Source: Ophioderma brevispina
Lineage: Eukaryota > Echinodermata > Ophiuroidea > Amphilepidida > Ophiodermatidae
DNA length: 64,000 bases
Assembly: GCA_023653785.1 (NCBI GenBank)
Contig: JAMKCH010005450.1
Span: forward strand, 103,465-167,464
Direction of reading: 5' to 3'
Both the position numbers and the translations under genes were made by a program. Under the pieces are notes generated by a model. That model saw only the letters and a program-made list of their open reading frames with translations, was not told where the DNA came from and did not search any database. This document shows, one piece after another, positions 54,246 to 64,000 of this stretch. Within the stretch, counting starts at the first letter, position 1; every line of letters starts with the position of its first letter.

Positions 54246-55877
54246 ATTATGAACTTGTAACCAATCACAGGGGACCAGGACTTTGACAGATCTCAAAGGC
54301 GACAACATTGTTAGCATTCTCTTCGACTCGACTATTGCTTTTACCATTCATCGAGAAAGGAATGCCTAAAGGTAAATAACACCCTTTCTCGCCACATTAC
54401 TGTGTGATTGTGCTCAGGTTAAAAGATCGAGTCAGGATATATAACAAATTACATCAAGAAACGGACAATGGGGAATTCGCGGATGCATGATGTTACAGCA
54501 ACCTACGATATGAACTTGTGTAAATGCACGCGATCAATTATAATCCATGGACATGCTATCCTTGACATGATTAATTCATGTTTGATGATGTTCCGTGGGC
54601 GACGAAGTTATTTCTGTCGCTAAAACAGCCGACAACTTCATTCAATGTTTCCATTTTAGATAAGAAAGCATCGTTTAATAGCTGAATGTGAGTTGATGTC
54701 GTTAAGAATAAAGTGGGACTCTTAAAGAAAGTTTGTCTGAATACACACGTTTCAAATATCAGTGAAAGTTATTTAAATGATTTATATCTGTAAATGAGAG
54801 CTCATATTTTTGTTATTGCATCCAAAAATTGAAACAATTTCTCTCTTAACATCGGAGTAGTATTAAACAGTGGTAATCTTTATACATTGTAAAATACTGG
54901 CGACTAACCTCATATATTGAGTAAAGCCTGAGTTCAAAATGGGTAAACGTTACTTTAAGCTGAGTATACCTTATTTAACAGTGTTAAAGTTCACCAACTT
55001 TAACTAAGACTTCACTCAACATATCGGTATAGCCTGCGTTTAAGGAATATTTGGTATTTGTAGAGTGTAACGACTTTGAAAACCCATCTCCTTTCAGAGA
55101 TATTTTCGGTATACGTATGTTCTGTATTCTATTTGATAAACGTATTTAGTCGTTTTGGGCGAGTTGGCTGATGAATTTGTTATGTAATTTACTGTGATGT
55201 ATATTTGATGTAACATATATTTGATGTAGCGTAACATAACGTTATACAATGTAATGCACTACACTCCAACGTAATACAATGATACAATGAAATTTAACGT
55301 TGTGCAAAAACATTTTGCGTTGGGGTCCTTTCGGGTAAAATAGCAGTTTTTTCCTCGAATAAAAAGAACTGGGAGAGGGCATTTTTGCTGTTAGTTACTA
55401 TTTTAAGCATTTAACTGGTGAATAACATGAATATGGATTTTACATTCCTTGTTATTCAAATTATCAATATCAGGCGGTCAGATGCTGTTATTTTATTTTA
55501 AATGCAAATAGTAGCACCAGGTACGGGGTTGAATTCTTAGTCAGTAACAGCAGAAACGGAAGTCAATCGCTTCTTGCTACCCGGCAAATAACTCCGTTCT
55601 TTGGCTTTTGATATCACAAGGGCCTGTTTTTACCATAATACAGCGAATTCTTCCCATAAATATCATTTGAATTCAAACAACCCCCAGTTCAAAAATCCCT
55701 TAAGATACATTTTTCCCTATTTGGATCTCCGTGGCTTGTCAGATCGTACGGGACCGTATTTTAGATCATTTCCAGCCAAAAGCCCGGGAGAATCCGTTTA
55801 CCTAAACTGTAAAAGGACTTACGATCGTGTGCATTTTCTCGCTTGTACTTTTAGACCTGTCATTGTGTCACAGTTTA
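54246..55877. other. Well-conserved duplicated non-coding DNA
   Basis: Matches A 28230-28800 and 29499-30570; it shows the empty site for the Helentron-like insertion in A (CTCATATTTTTGTTATTGC near 54800). No frame is preserved in both copies. Confidence 0.4.
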
Positions 55878-58571
55878 TCAATGTTCAATGTTCAATGTTC
55901 AATGTGTATTTCCACATCAAATTGTTAAAAATCAAAAAAACAAAATATTTTCAATATTGTAAAAATCGTGTCTACCTGGAGGAGAATACCAAAAGGCCCA
56001 AAAAAGCCAGACAGTGGTATCCCCTAAAGAAAAAACATTTAAAGTCAGCATTACAAGTATGATATAATATATATAAAACAAACATACTCCTATATGGAAT
56101 CAACAGTTGGGTTGTGGTCTGATATAACTCAGTACATAAAATGAATACATTATTCATATGCGTCAATCATACTTGTTTTCAATGAATTCTTACATAAATG
56201 AGATACATTATTCATATGCGTCAATCATACTTGATTTCAATGAATTCTTAAAAGCGGACCTGTTTGAAATGTTAATATCATCAGATAATTGTTCCAAAAA
56301 GGGGGGCCAGTAGATCTCACTACTTTGGATGCAAACGTTGTTCTGTTTCTTAATAACTGATAGTCATTACAATTTCTCGTACTATGACTAATGTTGCGTC
56401 GCTGTATAAAATATTTTTCGAACATGGTTGGACGTGTGTAAAATCTTGTACATAAAATTCCCAGTGACAGTTATACATATCATGAATATTTAAAAGATAA
56501 GGGTTTTGAAAAGTGGTCCAGAGTGCGATCTGTAGTATTGTTTAGTAAATCTTTCTACAGCTCTTTTCTGCAGTTTCATACTTTGTCAATATAAGTTTTA
56601 TGGGTATTACCCAGGCAAGGATTCCATACGATAATACGGTATACAGTGTATATATATATTTTTAAGAATATTTCTAGTGATAAAATCTTTTAATACTTGT
56701 TGATAATTCCAACATTTCTCTATATCGTAATTTTATACGGCCTCAATATGAGATTTTCCAAGAAAGATTTCATTATAATAACACCCAAGACTTTGTCTTG
56801 CTTACTCTTGATAATCTAAGTGTCCATCTAATACTATCTCAAAACTATTTTCCCTGATTTTGATTGTTTTCTGTGGTGTTCCCATAATCATATAGTTTGT
56901 TTTACTAGCGTTGATTGAAAGCTTTGTTTGCTTTAACCACTTTTGCACTTTTTGTAATTCCCTATTAATTAATTTACTTGTTCACAAGATGAATTATTGT
57001 TTAACAATATTGTTTGGTAATCTCTGCAAATATACAAAGTCTAGAATAGTTGATACATTGGTAATGTCATTTAATATAATATAAATAATAAAAGGACTAA
57101 ATAGACCCTTGCGGTACACCACACCCCGTTACCTTCTTATTTCAATGTACATGAATTATAGCATACATATTGGATCGATTACATCAATAGTTTTTAACCA
57201 TTCTATACTCTACCTCTAAATCCATAGGATTCTAGTTTATGAAGCGAAGGTCATGATTGATATATCAAGGCCTTTGATGGTCTCGATAAACACCCAATTA
57301 GTTGATTTTTTTTATCATAGCATTACATACCTTACGAATGAACTAGATAAGTGCCATTTGGGTCGAGATTTGGTCTAACCGAATTGTTTATCATTTAGAA
57401 TCTAAACGATCAATGATAATAACTCGTCAAAAACAAGCCTATCATATTTTGAAAAAAGCGGCAATAGCGAAACTGGGCTAATAATTAGAATTGAATTAGA
57501 ATCAATCTTTCTTATAAATGGTGAATGACGTTGGGCCTTTAGATCTTTGGGAACAACTCCCGATATTAGTGATAGTTAAATTTTTTGTAGAGGATACTCA
57601 AGTCACTGGATGCGTTCTTAATCAAAAGTTGGCTAATATATCATGACCAGGACATTTTATTGATAGCAAATTTTTGTATGATATTCGATTTATTTCGTTT
57701 TCTAATATAGGTTTCAAAAACAGACTGGTATTGGAAGGGGGATTTCCCAGATAATCAGAATATTTTTTTTTTGCTTGGTGCCAATTTTCTCAGCCCAACT
57801 AGTCCGATGTTTACAAAATAATCGTTGAACTATTTGTATTGTCTGTGACTTTGTAATAGTTGTCCCCAGAATTAATTTATAAATTGCGTTTGTATTTTTG
57901 GTTGGTTAGTGCGACCAAGTATAGTGTTTTATCATTTTCCACTTTGATCTCCATGTTATTTGTGGCTTGTCGAAATTTGATATCGATATATTGTCGTTTG
58001 GCCTTACGAATAAGATCATGCAATTGATTCTAGATAATTTAGTATTTATTTATATTTACCTCACTAGGACAGTGTTTATAGACCTATAGTTTATTCTATA
58101 TTAAGACTTTTCAGTAATCAGTTGTAATCAGGAGAATCGGGGCTTTCTTCGTCGATTATTTTTACACTTTCTTACTGGTATACATCAGCTACTAAATTAT
58201 TTAAAGTTTTGATAAATGTATTGTAATCATCGTTCCATTTTCACCATGTAGTATATCGTCCCAGTTTTTTACACGTAATTTCTTTGAGATGGTAACATTG
58301 CCTATTCAGTATAGTTTCCTTTATAAAAGTAACCATTATCCGATTCCTTCTTACGCTTATTTGTATTACCTGTTAAATTGGTCGGCAGAAGGGAATCACT
58401 ATATCTGTGATCAAAATGGTGCAGAAGAAACACTTTCGTTATTGTAAGAATTTGGCAATAAAAGTAGCACTGTGTTCAGTAATCCTGGTTGGTTGGTAAT
58501 AGTTGGTAGTAATGAATGTGAGAGTATGAGGTTAATGTAATCGTGAGTTGGTCTATGGGTATCCTCTTTTA
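55878..58571 (-). mobile_element. 5'-truncated CR1/L2-like LINE (B only)
   Basis: On the minus strand, from 58571 down, recognisable pieces are: an endonuclease tail (PTRITEHSATFIAKF near 58490), a linker (LIRKAKRQYIDIKFRQATNN near 58000), then RT blocks DYLGNPPSNTS (57740), KCPGHDI (57650), GVFI and TIKGLDISI (57290), GLFSPLLFILY (57095) and ...VYFA-like sequence (57040). The 3' end near 55878 is four copies of ACATTGA, a LINE-style microsatellite tail. Many stops and frameshifts show it is dead. The site in A is empty (CACATTTATCGTGTTAGTCG near 30572-30591). This is an insertion by target-primed reverse transcription, truncated at the 5' end. Confidence 0.88.
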
Positions 58572-58711
58572 ACAGGTCTATAGTCGCATGAACCGATATA
58601 ACTGCCCATTTTCTGTGCTATGAATGTCATATCATTATAACAAGAGCTAGCTGAAGGACAGACAGCGTCATTATGAAATATTTTAAGTAATATTGTATAC
58701 AGTGTCTAATC

Positions 58712-59438
58712 CAGGGGTGGATTTAATTTTTTTTCTGTACTGGCCGTCGGGCCAGTGAACTAGGAAACCTACTGGCCCTGCAGTGAACTCACTGGCCCCA
58801 CCATTTCCATGCTATGGTCGTTAAATTTCTTGCAATTACGCCAACTGATAATGTCAAAAATACAATAGGCCATATATTTGAGCCCTCAGTCCTGAGAAGG
58901 ACTCAACTTAGGGTTGGGGAGTGCTGTGCAAAGCGCCAAACTTGGGGCTTGAGAACTACTTTTTGAATAAATCGATTTCGGAATTTTCGGAATTTTTATT
59001 TTAGGGCCTGGTCCACTGCACTTGGTTAAGAATGATGCTTCTTTTCTGCTGATTCTGCAGTTAAATGCCACGTAGATCATAACTTTCGAACTCACTTGTA
59101 CACGTAGCCTAGGGACCTACTGGCCCTCGCTCGTATGCAAAACGCTATGATTGAGAGTGGGACTAACACACCCGTCTGTGTTAGAGAAGTTGTGCCAGTG
59201 GGAGTCAGTACTGAATTAGTGACTGATGAAAAATGAAAATGCATGAAAATATTAACAAAAACGCGAAGCATTTTGAGGATAATTCACAAGGAGGTAAAGC
59301 TGGAATTTATTACAAGACCAAACCTACATTTCTGAAACTTCAACTGGCCCGCGTTCCGCTTCTGTGAATTCTATACTGGTGGCAAAAGGAATTTCATCAC
59401 TGGCCGCGGCCAGCGGGCCAGTGCTAAATCGAGTCCTG
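58712..59438. mobile_element. hAT-type non-autonomous element, 8-bp duplication (B only)
   Basis: Ends CAGGGGTGGATTTA (58712) and TAAATCGAGTCCTG (ending 59438) are imperfect inverted repeats with the hAT-like CAGGG start. The 8-bp GTCTAATC occurs at 58704-58711 and again at 59439-59446. Copy A has one similar word (GTCTTATC) at the empty site near 30701-30722. Subterminal CTGGCC/GGCCAG repeats lie at both ends. The 727-bp interior has no transposase. Confidence 0.92.
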
Positions 59439-59562
59439 GTCTAATCAAAGCAAAACAAAATCCCATTTTCTTGCATATCATTGTAACAAGAGCAAGCTGA
59501 AGGTCATACAACGTCATTATAAAATATTTTAAGTAATATGGTATACATGGTCTTATCAAAGC

Positions 59563-59914
59563 CAGGGGAGGGCGGCCGGCCACGAAATCCAAATTTCAGA
59601 CTTCGCCATTGGTTTACACGTGGAAAGCGAAATCTTGATAAATTCTGAATTTTTTATATGTTGTCAGGACTATTTCTTATCCCAAACCGTTGGAGTTGGG
59701 GGAAGAATCAACTCCACTGGAAGGGTGATTTTCTGATTTTTTTTTGTCTGATAACGAAAGAGACAGTCGTAAAGTGTGGGTCATGGGAACACCCATGACC
59801 GACCCACATCAAAGCACCCAAATTGGTTTGTGGTTTGCACTCAGTATTGCTGTAATTTCTTTTGACATTTTTGGTGAGTTGCTATAATGAATGAGGTTTG
59901 GCCGCCACCGCCTG
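59563..59914. mobile_element. hAT-type MITE, 8-bp duplication (B only)
   Basis: Ends CAGGGGAGGGCGGCC (59563) and GGCCGCCACCGCCTG (ending 59914) form TIRs. ATCAAAGC occurs at 59555-59562 and 59915-59922. Copy A has a single ATCAAAGC followed by AAAACC at the empty site (near 30822-30836). The 352-bp interior is non-coding. It landed in the second unit of the tandem pair whose first unit took the other hAT element. Confidence 0.92.
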
Positions 59915-59934
59915 ATCAAAGCAAAACCTGAAGA

Positions 59935-60390
59935 GCGCCCCCAATTTTCAAAACAAAATGAAATGTTTGCACAGTTACATCAATAATCGGTTAGTAAACT
60001 ATACCTGTGAATGGTAAAGCTCGAACTTGTCTATATACTTATCGCAAAAGAAGGAATTTTATCCCGATAATAATTGCTGCTGGAAACGTCCTTCAAAAAT
60101 GAAATAGCCTGGAAATAGTGCCATGTACGTGTCTACACTCATCCATTCGTTGTTCCGTAGGTTCAGGAAAAGTCATTCTCGTGAGCTAAACTATTGCACA
60201 ATGGACAGACAGAAATAAAACGTATCCAGGTCTGTCGTTAAATTACAACCGGGGATCCCGATTCTCATTACCTTTTTTTTTTTAATGGCAAATACTACCA
60301 CTTTTGAGTCATTACCATCGCAGGGTATAGTTTACAAGCCCATTACCACACACGGTGCAAAAAAATCTCAACTTTTGAAAATGGGGGCAC
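59935..60390. mobile_element. Long-TIR MITE (orthologue of 30841-31304)
   Basis: Left GCGCCCCCAATTTTCAAAAC and right TTTTGAAAATGGGGGCAC arms as in A, with scattered indels. It begins 13 bp after the target duplication of the preceding hAT element. Confidence 0.8.
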
Positions 60391-60949
60391 TTTCCTAGGG
60401 AAGGGAAATGGACTCTTAAGTTAAGTAATATGAGTAGTGTTAGGTAGATTATCTTGTCTAAAAAGTACTTCTTGTTGCCTTTCTTCTATATTAAATGATT
60501 CTTCGATTTGACTTCTTTTGTTCATTCATGGATTTTTTCATTCTATCTTATTTACTTCATTTAAATTTTTTATATAACCTATTTTGAAGAAAGAAAATTG
60601 TCTTTGGGTAGAAAACACACACACACACACACAATTCTAAGTAAATTTACACCTAAACTTTAGCGTATTTGACCTTTCTAATTGGAACCCTCTTTAGATC
60701 AGAAACATTTTACCAAGCATTCCAATATCACGTCGCAGGTCTTCCACTTGGTAGATTTTAGAACACAACAGGTGTTGATGTCGGAGTCCTGCAACAAACA
60801 TGAACTAGTATGGACAATGCAAAATATTCATGTTTTGAGAATAAATTTTCAAGTAAGGTAACTCCATTATTTTACTTTAAGTGTAGTATTTTTTTACAAA
60901 AACCTCGAAGGAACACTGTAAATAATGTGGAAAGATTAATACAGAGGTA

Positions 60950-61400
60950 ACTTTGAAATCAAGCAAAATTGTGTTAAATTGTAAAAAAAGTATTTTTGTC
61001 TTGTTGTAAGGATTAAGAAAAGATATAATTTATATTGATTTCGACTTTAAGTTAGTCGGGTTTAGCTCAATTAAGTTTTAAGGAACACGGAACACGTTGA
61101 AACAGAACATTAACTCTTTGAGTATTATAAACCGTTCAGTTGGCAACTTTCAGGGTAAGACTTTGTTATCCCGTATGAACTATGCAGACCCTATTTAAAT
61201 TTTGCCCTGCAATTGTACAAGCAAATACCACACTTCGTAGCAAGATGAACAATTAGACACCAGTTTGAAGCTAATATGGCCTTTTTGAACATTAATAGAG
61301 CTACAAATGTGTAACTAAAGCTCGGAACCTAGACAGTACACAAATATTCCTTACATTTAACAAGGCAAATTGTACTTGATTTCAAATTTACCAATGTGAT
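60950..61400. mobile_element. Degenerate foldback (orthologue of 31815-32252)
   Basis: Arms AAAATTGTGTTAAATTG, CTTGTTGTAAGGATTAAGAA and GTGTAACTAAAGCTCGGAAC, CAAATTGTACTTGATTTCAA. Slightly longer than in A: about 100 bp around 60858-60955 (TGTAGTATTTTTTTAC..., GGAACACTGTAAATAATGTG) is missing from A. Confidence 0.6.
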
Positions 61401-61778
61401 ATCCCCTTATTTAACATTGTCCCCTGCAAAGATTTTTTCCCCGTTTTTAGTATGCTGTTCTAAGGACCTCACAGACATATAATGGTAAAAGATACCCTGA
61501 TGCAATTTATTCCAGTTGAAAATTTACTTTGCCTGGACTAACGTGAGGTTTGACGCAAATGACAACATTCGTTTTGTGCTTAGTGTTATCCTCAAAAGAT
61601 ACACCATATACATGATAAAACTGCAAGCTTTCTTATTGATCGTACTCTTAATACCACTACACGAATACAATAATATAAAAAACCAACTGCGAATATAAGA
61701 ATAGAATTGTATTTTGGAGTTAGCCACAGTTCAATAGTCAAAGTCATTGGAGACCCAATACGGTACTGCAGCTTTCAA

Positions 61779-61964
61779 TTACAGAATATCCCCTGGAGGA
61801 TCAAGTGGATAAGTAGCAATAACGAAATCACTCAATTCTGTCATTTTGACGTTGAGACAGCTATTGAGGGATTCTTTGAGGCAATAATCACGCGATAATG
61901 TCAAATAATAATGTTTGTAACCATCTGTGAAGCCTCTTGTGTGAAGAATGATGACAACTCTGCA
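61779..61964 (-). CDS. Indel-free 61-codon frame, unknown protein (copy B)
   Basis: Identical in protein to 32594-32779: frame opens after TGA with CRVVIILHTRGF and closes ...ATYPLDPPGDIL-TAA. One silent change only. Downstream sequence on the minus strand (61779 down to 61520) differs from A by several indels, which is what one expects beyond an exon. No recognised domain. Confidence 0.4.
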   Translation of the reverse strand, partial: CRVVIILHTRGFTDGYKHYYLTLSRDYCLKESLNSCLNVKMTELSDFVIATYPLDPPGDIL

Positions 61965-62585
61965 TCAGTGTCTATTGCAATTTATAATATGGTCGTAAGA
62001 ATGTAAGGACTACAATGTAGAAACTTCAAACTGCAACGGATCTACGTATGCGGTAATTATTACAAGTACGGTTATTACTGAATCTGGCAGCTTTGTCTCA
62101 ATGTCATTTACTAGAGAAAAACGACACACCAAGACGAACAGAAATGGCTTAGACATAGGACTGATAAAGGAAAACCAAAATGTCAAATGCCTTCCTCAGT
62201 CTGATAGCATTTGTAGATCATGCTCAAAATCAAATACCAACTTAAATCCGAGTACGCATAGCTTTACTTATGGGAGATGACGGAAAGTATAGTGTGTATG
62301 TCCTGTGGCGCTTACCTTAGACAACCTGTCTATTGTTATGCTAAATGGCTTAGGCATATTACATCCTTGGGCAGGAAAAACTCTATGGGTTTTTTGGCTC
62401 TTGAACAGTTTACAGGAATCTCTATGTAACCTATACTAAACAATCGCGTTTAAACATGTTCAAGGGTCAGATGCACATAAGAGGTTTTCCTGCCATGCGA
62501 CGTTGTTTTTAACAAAGCAAATTACGCTTGCATAAATCTGTCGGTGTTCTTCTCTACAGCAGTAAACAAATCCAGTTCATATTAA

Positions 62586-63170
62586 AGGGTGGTTCCCCCC
62601 AAAAAGTTAACACAGTAAATGGTGAATTGTAACCAGATTCCTGCAATTCCGTAGAATTTGTGATCTGGATGTGATGAGTAGGGTATTAGGCAAAATCCTG
62701 AAAAAGGGCCTTACAACTTGGAAATATAGACGTAGTTGGAACACTAATCCCCATTTACTACATTGCTTGCCCGGGTTAAGAGTTTAAGTATCCTAATACT
62801 CAAATGAAAGCCCAAACCTTCCCCTTCAACCTGCCCCTTCCCAACTCCCATCAATCGATGTTGGTACAACTGGCAAGACTGCTGATGATAACCCTCAATC
62901 AACATTGGATGGGAAGATGGAGGAACAATTTTCAGAAAATCGTTCAACGTGTTCCAACAACTATTTCCAATAGTGTAGCTTAATTGGATCTCAAGATACG
63001 ACTCATTGCAGATGGCATGTAAAATTATCCACAGCAGCTCCTTACCTTTAGTTTCTATCTTCATCGCCCTAAAGCTATAGGTCTAGAATTTTAGCTAGAG
63101 TTAGGTCTGGTGACTTCGGCGGCCATTCCTCCAAGCCCAAAACGATCAGGACGACCAAGGTAAACCTTCA
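62586..63170 (-). pseudogene. Mariner-type transposase relic (copy B)
   Basis: Minus-strand frames give HRRVVVDNRLQEVFPIMKVY then GLEEWPPKSPDLTLAKI (about 63260-63090). The EWPPKSPDLT block, including its aspartate, is the third-catalytic-residue region of DDE_3/mariner-type transposases, which usually read EWPPRSPDLTPLDF. Further down is a C-terminal region (63064-62744) and a terminal repeat GGGTGGTTCC...AAAAAGTTAAC at 62586. Stops and frameshifts between the blocks show it is inactive. The 5' part beyond 63300 is not recognisable. Confidence 0.7.
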
Positions 63171-63430
63171 TGATTGGGAAAACCTCTTGAAGCCGGTTGT
63201 CAACTACTACCCTTCTATGGACTGGTAGCTCTGTCTTGTACAAGCCAGGCCCGTTGAATGATCCATTATGATGTTGCCCAACAATATGCTGCAGCTGAGG
63301 CTCTAGCGTCCGATGGTAATTTCCAGGTGGGTAGCTTTATTTAAATTGCCACTACTTCGTGCAAGTCCAATGAGTCCAATTAATCATTTCCAGTTACTGC
63401 TGCCAGAACGACGGTCGTCAGCGGGATTTT
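63171..63430. other. Right flank next to the mariner relic
   Basis: Degenerate sequence possibly derived from the N-terminal part of the same transposase. Nothing firm is visible. Confidence 0.3.
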
Positions 63431-63578
63431 CCGTAACCTGACCCATCTGACACACTTTTTTTCTGACAGGGCTTATGAATTCGGAAACCCTTCGCGGAAT
63501 AAAGCACAGGTTTATTCCGTTAAGGTTTCCGAATTCATAAGTGTGTCAGAAAAGTGTGCCAGATGGGTCAGGTTACGG
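63431..63578. mobile_element. 148-bp near-perfect palindrome
   Basis: CCGTAACCTGACCCATCTG at the left and CAGATGGGTCAGGTTACGG at the right are exact complements. The arms continue through TCTGACA, CTTATGAATTCGGAAACC / GGTTTCCGAATTCATAAG and CGGAATAAA / TTTATTCCG around a loop of about 8 nt. This is a small foldback or MITE; a strong hairpin would form in RNA or single-stranded DNA. Target duplication not clear. Confidence 0.85.
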
Positions 63579-64000
63579 AAACTGCCGTCATCAGCCCTAT
63601 TATACACGAGTGGGACAATCCACTCCAATGTTTACTTCTGTGACAACACATCCATAAGTTCAAAGTGCATTTTTTTATCTCATAGGTAATTAGCTTTGGA
63701 AACACTCTAACGCCTGGAAATGTATTACACAACTAGGTAGCGGCCTGTTTTAAACTAGGTGCTGCAGCGAATGCTCTTTGTCGTGGGGTAAATTAAAAGT
63801 GTCATTTATACTGTGACTATGATTTAACGCGCATAATTGACGTTCGAACACAGTATTCACGAGTTCCAGACTTGAAAAGCCCGCCCTAACAAAGTTTTCT
63901 CAATCTCTACCTACCATTAACATTTATCAAAGAAACAAAGAGTTACGTGATATTTTGCAACAATGGTGCAATACCTACTAGATAGATGTTTCGCAAAGGA
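63579..64000. other. Unique right flank, no gene seen
   Basis: No recognisable coding region, repeat or motif. Confidence 0.4.

Larger units (their letters stand above)
34428..62975 (+). repeat. Copy B of the ~30-kb direct repeat
   Basis: Collinear and direct relative to 3601-33777. Its left edge begins at the words TTTAGAGATCAATTGTGAAT, directly after the LINE fragment. The right edge is set where A loses the mariner relic, so B continues into that element. Private insertions in B include the LINE at 55878-58571 and two hAT-type elements. Offset to A falls from about 30.8 kb at the left to about 29.2 kb at the right as insertions differ. Confidence 0.93.

Noticed and set aside
55601..56062. 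153-codon frame as a gene
   Set aside because: It runs from the duplicated non-coding DNA straight across the LINE insertion border at 55878, so it is a chance fusion.
1..64000. CRISPR arrays, operons, rRNA or tRNA genes
   Set aside because: No regularly spaced repeats with unique spacers, no ribosome-binding-site gene chains and no rRNA or tRNA signature found by eye; the DNA has eukaryotic repeat content.

Overview
This window looks like AT-rich, repeat-loaded nuclear DNA of an animal, most likely a marine invertebrate. The evidence is an exon-like THAP domain ending at a GTGAGT splice donor, degenerate Jockey-type and CR1/L2-type LINEs, a mariner-type transposase relic, hAT-type non-autonomous elements with 8-bp target duplications, many TA-flanked MITEs, long foldback palindromes and a SINE-like repeat with a (TAA)n tract. 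I see no bacterial operon, rRNA, tRNA or CRISPR. The species is not identifiable from the sequence; an echinoderm, hemichordate or similar deuterostome is only a guess.

The dominant structure is a direct repeat of about 30 kb. Copy A runs from about 3601 to 33777 and copy B from about 34428 to 62975, in the same order and orientation. A 650-bp internal piece of a LINE reverse transcriptase sits exactly between them. The left flank (1-3600) and right flank (62976-64000) are unique. Anchor pairs (A to B): 5084 to 36812, 6721 to 37276, 10905 to 41825, 21268 to 49081, 32594 to 61779, 33402 to 62586. The copies may be a true tandem duplication or two divergent haplotypes placed end to end by an assembler; the sequence alone cannot decide.

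The two copies act as empty-site and filled-site controls for each other, so many insertions can be delimited to the base. Only in A: a MITE plus a THAP-bearing element (5294-6455), a twin MITE with swapped ends (7967-8392), a foldback (11493-12337), a LINE/SINE tail (14498-14868), a 985-bp TIR element (15082-16066), MITEs at 17904-18100 and 19381-19917, a LINE tail near 23500-23740, an 890-bp palindrome (27163-28056) and a Helentron-like insertion (28809-29498). Only in B: a 959-bp TIR element (37766-38724), a nested MITE (51677-51894), an element with an internal tandem duplication (53160-54175), a 5'-truncated CR1-like LINE (55878-58571) and two hAT-type elements (58712-59438 and 59563-59914).

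Convincing host genes are scarce. The best candidates are short minus-strand exon-like frames that stay free of indels between copies while their surroundings do not: 5084-5293 / 36812-37021 (a hydrophobic C-terminal exon) and 32594-32779 / 61779-61964 (one silent difference only). A 70-codon frame at 51127-51339 is open in B but wrecked in A. No function can be assigned to these. Most other open frames are short and broken by indels between copies.
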